From CAYVMX01 sp964452725 (GTDB lineage Bacteria > Patescibacteriota > Gracilibacteria > JAHISY01), in NCBI GenBank assembly GCA_964452725.1, contig CAYVMX010000003.1:1-64000 (forward strand): a stretch of 64,000 bases of DNA. Direction: 5' to 3'. This document shows, piece after piece, positions 1 to 8,929 of this stretch. Position numbers and translations under genes: made by a program. Position 1 is the stretch's first letter, and the number at the start of each line of letters is the position of its first letter. The notes beneath the pieces were generated by a model. It saw nothing but the letters and a program-made list of their open reading frames with translations, made no database searches and had not been told where the DNA came from.

Positions 1-372
1 ATGAAAAAACTCCTCAGCCTACTCTTCGTCACTCTGCTAATAACTAGCTGTAGTGCGAAAAAAAATCCCGACTTCACTGCCAAAAATAAACTCTGCCAAA
101 AGGTAAAAACTACGATTGATAGTGAATTGTCGCGGGGCAATACCAGCCCAAATATTTTTTACGAATATGTAGACGAGGTTTTTTATAGTCCAGCTGCCGA
201 TGCGTGTCTTTATATCAAGTACTTCGTAAATCTCGAAACACAAGAGCAGCGTGCCGTGCTGGTAAATCAGAAAACCGGAGTCGAACTGGGTCACTGGGAC
301 AACCTATTTGAAAACCCCGAGGAGGGCATACCTTATGGTGAGTTCTTGAAACGTGCGCAAAGTCTGAAGTAA
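1..372 (+). CDS. Small lipoprotein of unknown function
   Basis: A 123-residue protein with a lipoprotein signal peptide: a KK basic start, a short hydrophobic stretch and a lipobox ending ITSC, with Cys17 the predicted lipidated residue. The mature part is small, polar and slightly Cys-containing, with no family I recognise. The window begins exactly at the ATG, so the upstream context is unseen, but the signal peptide looks complete and the gene is probably whole. It is likely anchored on the outer face of the cytoplasmic membrane. The short AT-rich spacer that follows has no clear hairpin terminator. Confidence 0.6.
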   Translation: MKKLLSLLFVTLLITSCSAKKNPDFTAKNKLCQKVKTTIDSELSRGNTSPNIFYEYVDEVFYSPAADACLYIKYFVNLETQEQRAVLVNQKTGVELGHWDNLFENPEEGIPYGEFLKRAQSLK

Positions 373-472
373 AAAAACTATATTTTCTTTTGCATTGCTT
401 TTTTTTATTAACTAAACTTTCTTTAATTTGTCGGTCAAAAAATTTTGACTGCACCACTAACCCCCCTTCTCC

Positions 473-811
473 ATGGCCGTAAAACGCAAAACCGCAGCCA
501 AGAAAAAACCAGCTGCCAAGAAGCGTAAGCCTGCTGCAAAAAAACCAGCAACTAAAAAGAAAGTAGCAAAGAAGAAACCAGCTACTAAAAAGAAAACTAC
601 TGCGAAACGCAAACCGGCCGCCAGGAAGGTAGTGAAGAAAAAAGCTACTAAAAAGAAAGTAGCAAAGAAAAAAACCACCGCTAAGCGTAAACCAACTACC
701 AAGAAGAAGACTGCGACCAAGCGCAAAACCGCAGCCAAGAAAAAAACTACGAAGAAGACTGTGACCAAGCGCAAGCCTGCCAAGAAGAAGACAACCAAGA
801 AACGTCGTTAA
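473..811 (+). CDS. Histone H1-like Lys/Ala-rich nucleoid protein
   Basis: 112 residues made almost entirely of Lys, Ala, Thr, Arg, Pro and Val in repeats of the type AAKKKPAAKK and TTKKKTATKRK. This matches the C-terminal tail type of eukaryotic histone H1 and the bacterial Hc1/HctB and AlgP-like proteins, which bind DNA non-specifically by charge. There is no folded domain. The repeats are imperfect at the DNA level, so length probably varies between strains. A role in DNA compaction or RNA binding is inferred from composition only. A clear intrinsic terminator follows, so it is probably monocistronic. Confidence 0.7.
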   Translation: MAVKRKTAAKKKPAAKKRKPAAKKPATKKKVAKKKPATKKKTTAKRKPAARKVVKKKATKKKVAKKKTTAKRKPTTKKKTATKRKTAAKKKTTKKTVTKRKPAKKKTTKKRR

Positions 812-830
812 ACCTCAAGTCTACAAATTC

Positions 831-862
831 AAAAAGCCCTGACTTTCGTTGGGGCTTTTTCA
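831..862 (+). terminator. Intrinsic terminator after histone-like gene
   Basis: A 9-bp stem AAAAAGCCC / GGGCTTTTT with a loop of about 12 nt, ending in a T-run. It sits 20 bp after the stop of the Lys-rich protein and about 80 bp before secA. Confidence 0.75.
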
Positions 863-938
863 TAACGTGGTCCAGACTCCAGACACCACTCTATAATGTC
901 ATCGCTCGTGGTAAAATACTCGCACTAATTTTTACCCA

Positions 939-3737
939 ATGCTCAGAAAGCTCCTCAGCAAACTCATCGGTGACGCCAACGCTCGCACTCTCAAAAGGGC
1001 ACAGCCATTGATTGATAAAATCAATATTTTGGAGACTGAGTATCAAAAACTCTCAGAAGAAGAGCTAAAACTAAAAACAAGTGAATTCCGTGATCGTATC
1101 ATCAAGGGCGCGACTCTCGATGACTTACTGCCTGAAGCTTTCGCCGTAGTGAAAAATGCCTGCCGTCGACTCTGTGGTACGAGCTGGTCAGTCCGTGGTA
1201 ATGACGTCAAGTGGCAGATGATCCCCTATGATGTTCAGCTGCTCGGTGGGATCATCCTGCACGATGGCAAAATCGCGGAAATGAAAACTGGTGAAGGCAA
1301 AACGCTCGTCTGTACTCTGCCGCTATATTTGAATGCGCTCGCGGGGAAAGGCTGCCACCTCGTGACAGTGAATTCCTACCTCGCGACACGTGACTCCGAA
1401 TGGATGGGTGGTTTGTTTCGATATCTGGGGCTGACGGTCAGTGTGGTGGAGCACGGTATGGACACGGAAGCACGGAAGGCTGCATACCAGTGTGATATTA
1501 CTTATGGCACGAATACAGAGTTTGGCTTCGACTATCTGCGCGACAACATGGCACGTAAGAAGGAAGAACGCGTTCAGTGCGAGCCAGCTTACGCGATCGT
1601 CGATGAGGTGGATTCGATTTTGATCGACGAGGCACGCACACCGCTGATCGTCTCTGCACCGGCCGCCGAGAGCACGAGTAAATACGGTAAATACGCTCAG
1701 CTGATCCCCCAGCTGGTACGTGATGAGCACTACGAGCTAGACGAGAAGCAAAAGACCGCGACTCTGACCGAAGTTGGCATTACGAAGATGGAAAATCTCT
1801 TGGGACTGAAAAATATCTACACCGAAGCAGGCTACGGCGAAGTGCACCACATCGAGCAGTCGCTCAAAGCACAAGCAGTCTTCACACGAGACAAGGACTA
1901 CGTCGTCCGCGATGGTGAGATCCTGATCGTGGACGAATTCACCGGACGACTCATGCCCGGACGGCGCTACTCCGACGGCTTGCACCAAGCACTCGAAGCT
2001 AAAGAAGGCGTGGAAGTCCGACGCGAAAGTAAAACACTCGCCACCATCACACTCCAAAACTACTTTCGCCTATATCCGAAGCTCGCAGGCATGACCGGCA
2101 CGGCGAAGACCGAGGAGGAGGAGTTTAGTGAGATCTACAATCTCGACGTCGTCATAATCCCAACACACCGCCCCATCAGCCGTGAAGATCGCCCCGACAG
2201 CGTATACAAGACCGAAGCAGGCAAGCTAATGGCAGTCGCCAAAGTAGTCCAAGAACGCCACGCAGCTGGACAGCCAGTCCTCGTCGGCACGATCACGATC
2301 GAGAAGTCTGAGCAGCTCGCCCAGACACTCCTACGCAGCGGTGTACCGCACAAGGTGCTCAACGCCAAACACCACGAACAAGAAGCAGAAATCATCGCAC
2401 GCGCTGGTGAACGTGGCGCTGTGACCATCGCGACGAATATGGCTGGTCGTGGTACGGATATCAAGCTCGGCGAAGGTGTCAACGAGGTCGGTGGGCTCTT
2501 TGTACTGGGCACGGAGCGACACGAAAGCCGGAGGATCGACAATCAGCTCCGTGGGCGCTCTGGTCGTCAGGGTGATCCTGGTGTGAGCCAGTTTTTCGTC
2601 TCGATGGAAGACTCACTCATGCGACTCTTTGGTGGGGACAAGATGAAAAACATGATGGACATGCTCAAGGTACCAGAAGACATGCCCATCGAAAACGGAC
2701 TCATCAGCCGCAACATTGAAAGTGCTCAGAAAAAAGTCGAAGCGCATAATTTCGATATCAGAAAACATATCGTCCAATACGACGATGTGATGAATAAACA
2801 CCGCGAGATAGTCTACGGTCGGCGCAAGGCAATCCTCGAGCACGAAGATATCGGCGCAGAGATCCAAAAGCTCGTCGCCGACGAGGCTGCCAGCGTCATT
2901 GACGCACACGCCCTCGGACGCGAGCGTCGCGACTGGGAGCTCGAACGGATAGTCAAAGCTCTAGTAAATATCTACGGCAGCAGCGAGTCGCTCTCCCCCG
3001 CTAGTCTGGAAAATTTCATGAAAATCGAGGATCTAGGTGAATTCGCCGTGGAGTATCTAAAAACTGGCTATGCCAAGCGTGCTGAGGCAATGGCGAACAT
3101 CGAGCAGCTCCGCCACGCCGAACGACAGGTCTACCTCACGACGATTGATCGCCTCTGGATGGAGCACCTCGAAAATATGCGCTACCTAAGAGAAAAAGTC
3201 AGCCTACGCGGCTACGGACAGCGCGACCCATTGATTGAGTACAAAGGTGAGGCGTACCAGCTCTTCGAGAGCTTGCTGGCGAATATCCGAACGAATACCG
3301 TTCATGCGCTGTTTAAACTCGAAATAGCGGCAGCACCAACACCAGTTGTACTGATGAAACCAAAAATCATTACAAATGAAGATGAAATCGAGGATATCCT
3401 CACCGGTGACCGCGAGCTGACTCCCGAGCAGCAGCGGGAAATGCAGCAAGCGGCGGCGCAAGTCCTCAAGCCTGACGTAAAAGTCGTCGGACTAGGCAAG
3501 GAAGATAGTATCTCGGTCATTCGTGCCGATGACTCGGCTCCTAGCAGCGCCCCTGTGAAAGCTGATAACCCGACTGTGATCCGTGTCGGACCAGAGGACA
3601 CCCTAGGGAGTGCTCCAACAGCCCAGCTGTCGGCAAACACCCCCGCCGCCGGACGCAATGATCCGTGCCCGTGCGGAGCGAAGCGGGAAGATGGCTCACC
3701 GAAGAAGTACAAACAATGCTGTGGCAAGAATGTTTAG
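939..3737 (+). CDS. secA: Preprotein translocase ATPase SecA
   Basis: 932 residues, full length for SecA. It drives Sec-dependent export through SecYEG using ATP. The Walker A motif (MKTGEGKT, near residue 115), the DEVD Walker B (VDEVDSILIDEARTPL) and the second ATPase motor with TNMAGRGTDIKLG and the LRGRSGRQGDPG motif are all visible, followed by the helical scaffold/wing and a C-terminal SEC-C zinc motif (CPCG...CCG). The SEC-C motif is odd: about eight extra residues (AKREDGSP) separate the CPCG and KKYKQCCG halves. A more canonical copy of this tail lies just downstream in another frame. The ATG start is preceded by a TAAAAT -10-like box at 912-917. Confidence 0.97.
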   Translation: MLRKLLSKLIGDANARTLKRAQPLIDKINILETEYQKLSEEELKLKTSEFRDRIIKGATLDDLLPEAFAVVKNACRRLCGTSWSVRGNDVKWQMIPYDVQLLGGIILHDGKIAEMKTGEGKTLVCTLPLYLNALAGKGCHLVTVNSYLATRDSEWMGGLFRYLGLTVSVVEHGMDTEARKAAYQCDITYGTNTEFGFDYLRDNMARKKEERVQCEPAYAIVDEVDSILIDEARTPLIVSAPAAESTSKYGKYAQLIPQLVRDEHYELDEKQKTATLTEVGITKMENLLGLKNIYTEAGYGEVHHIEQSLKAQAVFTRDKDYVVRDGEILIVDEFTGRLMPGRRYSDGLHQALEAKEGVEVRRESKTLATITLQNYFRLYPKLAGMTGTAKTEEEEFSEIYNLDVVIIPTHRPISREDRPDSVYKTEAGKLMAVAKVVQERHAAGQPVLVGTITIEKSEQLAQTLLRSGVPHKVLNAKHHEQEAEIIARAGERGAVTIATNMAGRGTDIKLGEGVNEVGGLFVLGTERHESRRIDNQLRGRSGRQGDPGVSQFFVSMEDSLMRLFGGDKMKNMMDMLKVPEDMPIENGLISRNIESAQKKVEAHNFDIRKHIVQYDDVMNKHREIVYGRRKAILEHEDIGAEIQKLVADEAASVIDAHALGRERRDWELERIVKALVNIYGSSESLSPASLENFMKIEDLGEFAVEYLKTGYAKRAEAMANIEQLRHAERQVYLTTIDRLWMEHLENMRYLREKVSLRGYGQRDPLIEYKGEAYQLFESLLANIRTNTVHALFKLEIAAAPTPVVLMKPKIITNEDEIEDILTGDRELTPEQQREMQQAAAQVLKPDVKVVGLGKEDSISVIRADDSAPSSAPVKADNPTVIRVGPEDTLGSAPTAQLSANTPAAGRNDPCPCGAKREDGSPKKYKQCCGKNV

Positions 3738-3804
3738 TATTAAAAAAATCTAAGCGCAGCCCGCCGTAGCCCGAGCCAAAGGCGAGTGGCGAAGGCTGAG
3801 TAAT

Positions 3805-3846
3805 AGTGGCAAGAAATACAAGAAGTGCTGCGGGGCTAGCGTTTAG
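3805..3846 (+). pseudogene. Orphan second SEC-C tail of SecA (relic)
   Basis: About 70 bp after the secA stop, a different frame encodes SGKKYKKCCGASV and a stop. This is the standard SEC-C ending (GSGKKYKKCCG), and it matches the real SecA end KKYKQCCGKNV at protein level while differing at many codons. The frame is open from about 3754 but has no start codon and no upstream CPC half. It reads as a leftover of an older or alternative secA 3' end, displaced by a small insertion or duplication. It overlaps the last bases of cimA on the other strand. Expression is not expected. Confidence 0.6.
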
Positions 3847-5395
3847 CCGCCCGCCAGATCGCATACTCCAGACTGTCGGTCAGAGCTTGCCAGCTGGCTT
3901 CGAGGATGTTTGCTGAGCAGCCGACGGTGGTCCAGCTCTCTTGACTATCGGTGGATTCGATCAGCACGCGTGTCTTGGCTCCTGTGGCAGCCATAGAGTC
4001 CAGTATGCGGACTTTGTAGTCGGTGAGCTCTACATGTGCCACCTGCGGATAAAAACCCGCTACGCAGCGTCTGAGAGCCGTATCCAGCGCGTTCACTGGA
4101 CCGTTGCCAGTCGCAGCACACTGGCGGGCTGTTTGCCCTACCTTTAGCTCTACAGTCGCAGCGATCCGCCCAGTCGCGAAGCTGCTGGCAACGGTGTAGT
4201 CCATCACTTCGAAGAGACGCTTGTACTTACTCCCACTACGGAGGATCAGTAGGGCGAAGGAGGCTTCTGCTGCTTCGAAACAAAAACCCTGATTTTCCAG
4301 CTCTTTGACCTGCTTCAGCACGGCTCTGGTCTGGGGCGCACTGGGCCGGAGACTAAACCCGAGCCTTTTGGCGACAGCAACGACGTTGCTTTTGCCTGAG
4401 AGTTCAGAGATAGTCGTACGTGAAATGTTGCCGACCGCCGCGGGATCGACATGCTGGTAACTACTCGCGACTTTGGCGACTGCGCTCGCGTGGATACCGC
4501 CCTTGTGGGTAAAGGCGAATTTGCCAACGTAGGGTTGGTTGTCATGTGCACGGAGGTTGGCTGTCTCGAAGACGAAATTCGAAAGATTGGTCAGCTCTTT
4601 GAGTTTTGTGGGCGGTATGAGTTTGTATCCTAGTTTGAGCTGGAGATCTGCGATGAGTGTCGTCAGATTGGCGTTCCCCGTTCTTTCGCCGAAGCCATTG
4701 ACTGTCCCTTGGACCAAGCTCACACCACCGGCGACAGCAGCTAGTGAATTACTAATCGCCAGACCGCTATCATTGTGTGCGTGGATACCCAGTGGTGTAT
4801 TGATTTCTTTTTGGACTTGCTCGGTGATCTGAGCGATCTCGCTAGGTAAGACTCCACCGTTGGTGTCACAAAGGGTTAAATTCCATGCTCCAGCTCGCTC
4901 TGCCGCTCTCAGACACTCCAGCACAAACTTTGGATTACTTTTAAACCCATCGAAAAAGTGCTCCGCATCGAAAATAACTTTACGTTTGTTTTTAACTAAA
5001 AATTTAATCGTATTCTCTATGAGACTTAAGGCTTTTGTCTGGCTGATTTTCAAAACTTTCATAGTGTGAAGATCCCAAGTCTTACCAAAGACTGTGATCC
5101 ATTTTGTCTTACTATCTAATACTGTTTTTAAAAGTGAATCTGTTTGAGGAGTTTTATCTTTCAAACACGTCGCCGAGAAAGCAACTAGTTCACTTTTTAA
5201 ATTAAGTTTCTGAGCTTTTTGAAAAAATTCTTTTTCTTTAGGATTACTCCCTGGCCAACCACCCTCTATAAAATCTATTCCAAAATCATTTAACTTTTGG
5301 GTTATTTTTAATTTATCTTGAATAGAAAAATTCACACCCTCCATTTGAGCACCATCACGGAGAGTTGTATCGTATAAATATAGTTTATTAAGCAT
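3836..5395 (-). CDS. cimA: (R)-citramalate synthase, isopropylmalate synthase family
   Basis: 519 residues. The N-terminal TIM barrel opens with YDTTLRDGAQMEGVNFS, typical of the CimA branch, and continues with FIEGGWPGSNPK, the HAHNDSGLA metal-binding motif and GFGERTGNANL. The last 130 residues are a LeuA-type allosteric domain (GNGPVNALDTALRR). CimA condenses pyruvate and acetyl-CoA to citramalate, a threonine-independent entry to isoleucine; the C-terminal domain usually senses isoleucine. The first 450 nt of the gene are much more AT-rich than the rest. 2-isopropylmalate or homocitrate synthase are less likely given the motif details. ilvE and a LeuA-domain threonine synthase lie elsewhere in the window. 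Confidence 0.88.
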   Translation of the reverse strand: MLNKLYLYDTTLRDGAQMEGVNFSIQDKLKITQKLNDFGIDFIEGGWPGSNPKEKEFFQKAQKLNLKSELVAFSATCLKDKTPQTDSLLKTVLDSKTKWITVFGKTWDLHTMKVLKISQTKALSLIENTIKFLVKNKRKVIFDAEHFFDGFKSNPKFVLECLRAAERAGAWNLTLCDTNGGVLPSEIAQITEQVQKEINTPLGIHAHNDSGLAISNSLAAVAGGVSLVQGTVNGFGERTGNANLTTLIADLQLKLGYKLIPPTKLKELTNLSNFVFETANLRAHDNQPYVGKFAFTHKGGIHASAVAKVASSYQHVDPAAVGNISRTTISELSGKSNVVAVAKRLGFSLRPSAPQTRAVLKQVKELENQGFCFEAAEASFALLILRSGSKYKRLFEVMDYTVASSFATGRIAATVELKVGQTARQCAATGNGPVNALDTALRRCVAGFYPQVAHVELTDYKVRILDSMAATGAKTRVLIESTDSQESWTTVGCSANILEASWQALTDSLEYAIWRAAKR

Positions 5396-5571
5396 TTATA
5401 TAATTAGTAATATATAAGCGGTTTACAAGTTAGACCTAAAAGTGGTGGAATATTAATGTTTTGTAGAAAAGTAGATAGAAAAGTAAATAGAATGTAGATA
5501 AGTTATAAATAAATCGATGTTTTTGGTTTATAAATCAGGAAATTGAAATAAAATAATAATGGAAAATAAAC

Positions 5572-6840
5572 TCAACTAAGAGGTTTACGCTGACTTAATT
5601 GGATACGGTTTTTCTGAGTTTTAAGCTTAATTGTCCCAGTGATGAAACTTTTTTCAGGTAGATTTTCTGAGATTATAAGTCCGCTGCCGACGAAAGAGCC
5701 ACTACCGATGAGCACTCCTGGCATCAAGCTAGTGTTGATCCCGATCCTGCTACCTGCGCCGATCACGCAGCCAAACTTGGTCGTGCCTGTGCCGAGTTTA
5801 CGTTTTTGGACGATAGATTTTACTTCGCTCTCATCTAGTCGAAGATTACCAGTCACTACACCAGCCCCGAGGCTGACATTCTCAGAGAGCACACTGTCAC
5901 CGACGTAATTACGATGGAGCCAGACCGACTCACCGAGATAGCTCCGAGCGACCTCTGAGCCACTGCCGACGACAGAGTTCATTCCAATTATCGAGTCTCG
6001 CACTAGAGAGTGAGTGCCGACGACCGAGTTTTGTCCCAAGAAGGCCGGACCACGCACCACAGCGAAGTCGAAGATGCGAACACCCGCCTCGATAACTACG
6101 TCGCCTTCGATCACTGCTGTTTTGGCGATCTGCGCCTTGGGAGAGATTTGACGTTTCAATCCAGTCAAGAATAACTCGCCAGCCTTTAACACATGCCAAG
6201 GATATTTGAGTGCTTGCCAAGTGCCAGTGTGTTTTATGGCGATGAATTTCTCAGTTTTAAATAGCTTCGCCAGTGCGCGCTCGTAGCCATCATCTTTGGT
6301 GTTACTGGTTTTTTTTAGCTCTGTGATTAGCTGTGTCGGCTTGTTGAAAAGATGGCAGACGAGATTGACTAGATTGCTGGGTTCTTTACTCGGCTTTGGT
6401 TTTTCGACGATGTCGATGATTCTCTCCTGCGTGACTTTCAAATAACCACCAGGAAAATACTCACTTACCTGCTTCGCCAATATTGCTCCGGCACAGTTTT
6501 TGGCAGCGAGGACTTTTTTGATACCAGCTATATCGATGAGGTCGTTGGTCGAGATTATGAGCGTTGGCTCTTTTAAGTACTTCTCTGCGGTCAGCACTGC
6601 TCCTGCCATACCTTTGTTGAGGTTTTTTTGCTCCAAGACAATATCTCGCGGAAAGAGCTTTTTGAGCTGAGCGAGATTATGTTTACCGCCGACGATGACG
6701 AATTTTTTGATGCTGGTTTTTTTGCGTAGAGTTTTTATCTGGTGTTCAATGATCGTGACGTCGCCGAACTTCAAGAAGTTCTTGTCTGGTAGTGGCCAGA
6801 AGCGACGAGAGCGGCCGGCAGCGAGGATTAAAGCTTGCAT
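5572..6840 (-). CDS. GlmU-like sugar-phosphate nucleotidyltransferase
   Basis: 422 residues. The N-terminal nucleotidyltransferase domain begins ALILAAGRSRRFWPL, the NTP-binding loop of the GlmU/RmlA/ManC family, and runs to about residue 220. The C-terminal part is a left-handed beta-helix of hexapeptide repeats (for example AVIEGDVVIEAGVRIF and SIIGMNSVVGSGSEV). It should transfer a nucleotide to a sugar-1-phosphate, feeding cell-wall or surface-glycan synthesis; the exact sugar and nucleotide cannot be read from sequence. It follows murJ by 5 bp on the same strand, which fits an envelope-synthesis operon. Acetyltransferase activity of the helix domain is uncertain. Confidence 0.75.
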   Translation of the reverse strand: MQALILAAGRSRRFWPLPDKNFLKFGDVTIIEHQIKTLRKKTSIKKFVIVGGKHNLAQLKKLFPRDIVLEQKNLNKGMAGAVLTAEKYLKEPTLIISTNDLIDIAGIKKVLAAKNCAGAILAKQVSEYFPGGYLKVTQERIIDIVEKPKPSKEPSNLVNLVCHLFNKPTQLITELKKTSNTKDDGYERALAKLFKTEKFIAIKHTGTWQALKYPWHVLKAGELFLTGLKRQISPKAQIAKTAVIEGDVVIEAGVRIFDFAVVRGPAFLGQNSVVGTHSLVRDSIIGMNSVVGSGSEVARSYLGESVWLHRNYVGDSVLSENVSLGAGVVTGNLRLDESEVKSIVQKRKLGTGTTKFGCVIGAGSRIGINTSLMPGVLIGSGSFVGSGLIISENLPEKSFITGTIKLKTQKNRIQLSQRKPLS

Positions 6841-6845
6841 AGAGC

Positions 6846-8345
6846 CTAGATTTTAGCAGAATCGGTACTGTCTGGCTCGATACTGAAGTAGCGACAAACA
6901 GTGAGATAAAATCCTGCACCGAGTCCAGAGAGTATCCCGACCTTGAGCGTGAGTAGCCAGAAGCCAGTCACCAGCCAGAAGCTTGTTGCGCCGAGGATTA
7001 GTCCACCGAGTGCGCCACCGGCAAGGAAGATCTTGCCTAGAGTACTCCAAATATGACGTAAGAGCTGCTTGCGTAGTAAGAAGAGCAAGAGTCCACTGCT
7101 AGTCACACCAGCCAGTGCGTAGGCGACAGCTAGACCATTGGAGTAGTGGTCTGCGATTAGCAGCTTCGCCATCACCACAGTGACGATCAATGCCAATAGA
7201 CTTGCCAAGAGCGGTACGCGGGTGTTTTTTTTGGCGAAAAAGGCGTTATTCAGAAGCGGTAAAACAGTAAAGAAGGGAATCGCTGGTGCGAGGAGTGCTA
7301 GTGATTGTGAGACTAGCCAGATGTCGGTCTCGCCAAATTCGCCACCAAACAAAATCAGTCGTGTGATGTCTGCCCGTAGGACAAAAAGACCAACAGCCGC
7401 CGGTATAGCCCAAAAAAGCACACCGATAAAATTCTTTCTCAGTAGGGGAAAGAACTCCTCAGTATGTGCTGTGCGCGTCAGCGCGGCGAAGCTGACAGTA
7501 GCGTATGCTACGCCAACTACGCCGAGTGGTAGGCTGGCGAGATTCCACGCGTAGTTAAAAACTGCGAGTGCACCAGTCCCGATCAACGAGGCGAAGATTG
7601 TGATCGCAATGAACTGAAATTGGCTAGCGCCGAGTGTAAGTATTCGTGGTCCAGCGAGTCGGAAAAGTGTTCGTAGTTTGCTGATTTGAAAAGTTGCCTG
7701 CCAGCGAAAACCACTTTTCAAAATCCCAGGTAGCTGAATAGTGGCGTGGAGTGCTGCACCGAGCACTGTACCCCAAGCCAAACCATAGATACCGTATTGA
7801 CTAGCCCAGACGAGTGCACCGAAGATAATACCAGCGTTGTAAAGTACAGGCGCGAACGCATACCATGTGAAGCGATGGAAGTGCTGGGCAAGTCCACCAA
7901 ATACAGCCGAAAGTGTAAAAAAGAGTGGTGCGAGCAGTTGAATTCTGAGTAGCTCTGCAGTGAGTGTGATCTGCTCAGGACCAAAGCCGGGTGTGATCAA
8001 ACGGGTCAGTGGCTCTGCTAGCACAAAGATAATCACCGAGAGTGCCAAGACAGCGATGAAGAGTACATTGAGGACATTGCTGGCGAATTGGTTTTCTCGT
8101 TCGCGGTCTTTTAGCTCTGTGATGAGTGGTACAAAGGCGGCAGAAAGTGCTCCAAATATTAAAAGACTATAGACCAAGTCTGGTAGTCGAAAGGCAGCGT
8201 AGTAAAGATCGAGCTGAAAGATGCCTTCACCTGTAGTACCAAAAGCCTGAGCAAAGAGATGGTCGCGCCAGACACCGAGTGCTCTCGAGACGAGCTGACT
8301 GGCAGCTAGTAGTCCGACTCCACCAAGAATAAATTTTTTAATCAT
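6846..8345 (-). CDS. murJ: Lipid II flippase MurJ (MviN family)
   Basis: About 499 residues from the ATG at 8345 (MIKKFILGGVG); an in-frame extension to 8522 runs antisense through ssb and is rejected. A polytopic membrane protein of the MOP superfamily with about 13-14 hydrophobic helices. The conserved start (ASQLVSRALGVWRDHLFAQAFG), FRLPDLVYSLLIFGALSAAFVPL and the later FFAKKNTRVPL are typical of MurJ, which flips lipid II across the membrane for peptidoglycan synthesis. A TAAAAT box sits 7 nt before the ATG, suggesting leaderless mRNA. It is followed at 5 bp by the nucleotidyltransferase gene. Confidence 0.92.
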   Translation of the reverse strand: MIKKFILGGVGLLAASQLVSRALGVWRDHLFAQAFGTTGEGIFQLDLYYAAFRLPDLVYSLLIFGALSAAFVPLITELKDRERENQFASNVLNVLFIAVLALSVIIFVLAEPLTRLITPGFGPEQITLTAELLRIQLLAPLFFTLSAVFGGLAQHFHRFTWYAFAPVLYNAGIIFGALVWASQYGIYGLAWGTVLGAALHATIQLPGILKSGFRWQATFQISKLRTLFRLAGPRILTLGASQFQFIAITIFASLIGTGALAVFNYAWNLASLPLGVVGVAYATVSFAALTRTAHTEEFFPLLRKNFIGVLFWAIPAAVGLFVLRADITRLILFGGEFGETDIWLVSQSLALLAPAIPFFTVLPLLNNAFFAKKNTRVPLLASLLALIVTVVMAKLLIADHYSNGLAVAYALAGVTSSGLLLFLLRKQLLRHIWSTLGKIFLAGGALGGLILGATSFWLVTGFWLLTLKVGILSGLGAGFYLTVCRYFSIEPDSTDSAKI

Positions 8346-8352
8346 TGAAGAG

Positions 8353-8358
8353 ATTTTA
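8353..8358 (-). promoter_or_regulatory. -10 box for murJ, leaderless spacing
   Basis: TAAAAT on the minus strand, separated from the murJ ATG by 7 nt. With a transcription start 6-7 nt downstream of a -10 box, the mRNA would begin at or next to the start codon. No Shine-Dalgarno sequence is present. It is one of a recurring set in this window. Confidence 0.5.
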
Positions 8359-8406
8359 ACAGAATGAGGGTGTAAAATGGTTCTACTTTTTAATCCCTCA
8401 CACAAG

Positions 8407-8856
8407 ATGGCCAGCTCTCTAAACAAAGTCCAGATCATCGGTAATCTCACGCGTGATATCGAATCTCGCCAAACACCCAATGGGCACACAGTCGCGACTC
8501 TCGGCGTCGCCACCAATCGCAAGTGGAAAGGCTCAGACGGACAACTCCAAGAAGAAGTCGAGTTTCACAATGTCGTCGTCTGGGGACGTCTTGCGGAGAT
8601 TTGTCAGCAGTATTTGAAAAAAGGTTCGAAGGTTTATTTCGATGGTCACCTCAAGACTCGTACCTGGGAGGACCCCGAAGGCAAGAAAAATTACAAGACT
8701 GAGATCGTTGCAGAAAACATGATTATGCTTGATTCGCGCGGTGCAAGTGGCGGTGCACCAGCTCCAGCTGCTACGCCTGCGGCGAATCCAACACCAGCTG
8801 CCCCAGCATCGGGGGCTCCGGCTGAGGAGATCAAGATCGATGATTTGCCGTTTTAG
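8407..8856 (+). CDS. ssb: Single-stranded DNA-binding protein
   Basis: 149 residues from the ATG at 8407 (MASSLNKVQIIGNLTRDIE); an in-frame upstream ATG at 8377 adds ten non-conserved residues and is less likely. An OB-fold domain occupies residues 1-110 with the usual GNLTRD, VATN, WGRLAEIC and LKTRTWED segments. A flexible Ala/Pro-rich linker follows and then the acidic tip DDLPF, which recruits repair and replication proteins. It binds ssDNA in replication and recombination. A TAAAAT box lies at 8373-8378, about 28 nt upstream. A strong bidirectional terminator follows. Confidence 0.96.
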   Translation: MASSLNKVQIIGNLTRDIESRQTPNGHTVATLGVATNRKWKGSDGQLQEEVEFHNVVVWGRLAEICQQYLKKGSKVYFDGHLKTRTWEDPEGKKNYKTEIVAENMIMLDSRGASGGAPAPAATPAANPTPAAPASGAPAEEIKIDDLPF

Positions 8857-8887
8857 GATGCGGTGAATAAGTTTTTTTTAAAAATAC

Positions 8888-8914
8888 AAAAAACCCGCCG
8901 CGGCGGGTTTTTTT
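8888..8914. terminator. Bidirectional intrinsic terminator between ssb and Fn3 gene
   Basis: A near-perfect palindrome, AAACCCGCCG / CGGCGGGTTT, with an A-run on one side and a T-run on the other, between two convergent genes. It can end transcription from both strands. Confidence 0.85.
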
Positions 8915-8929
8915 GTTACCGATTAGTAT

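Noticed and set aside
457..798. Minus-strand frame rich in Phe, Val and Leu
   Set aside because: It is the antisense shadow of the Lys/Ala repeat gene; AAG/AAA codons read as CTT/TTT. The plus-strand frame has the terminator and a known protein type.
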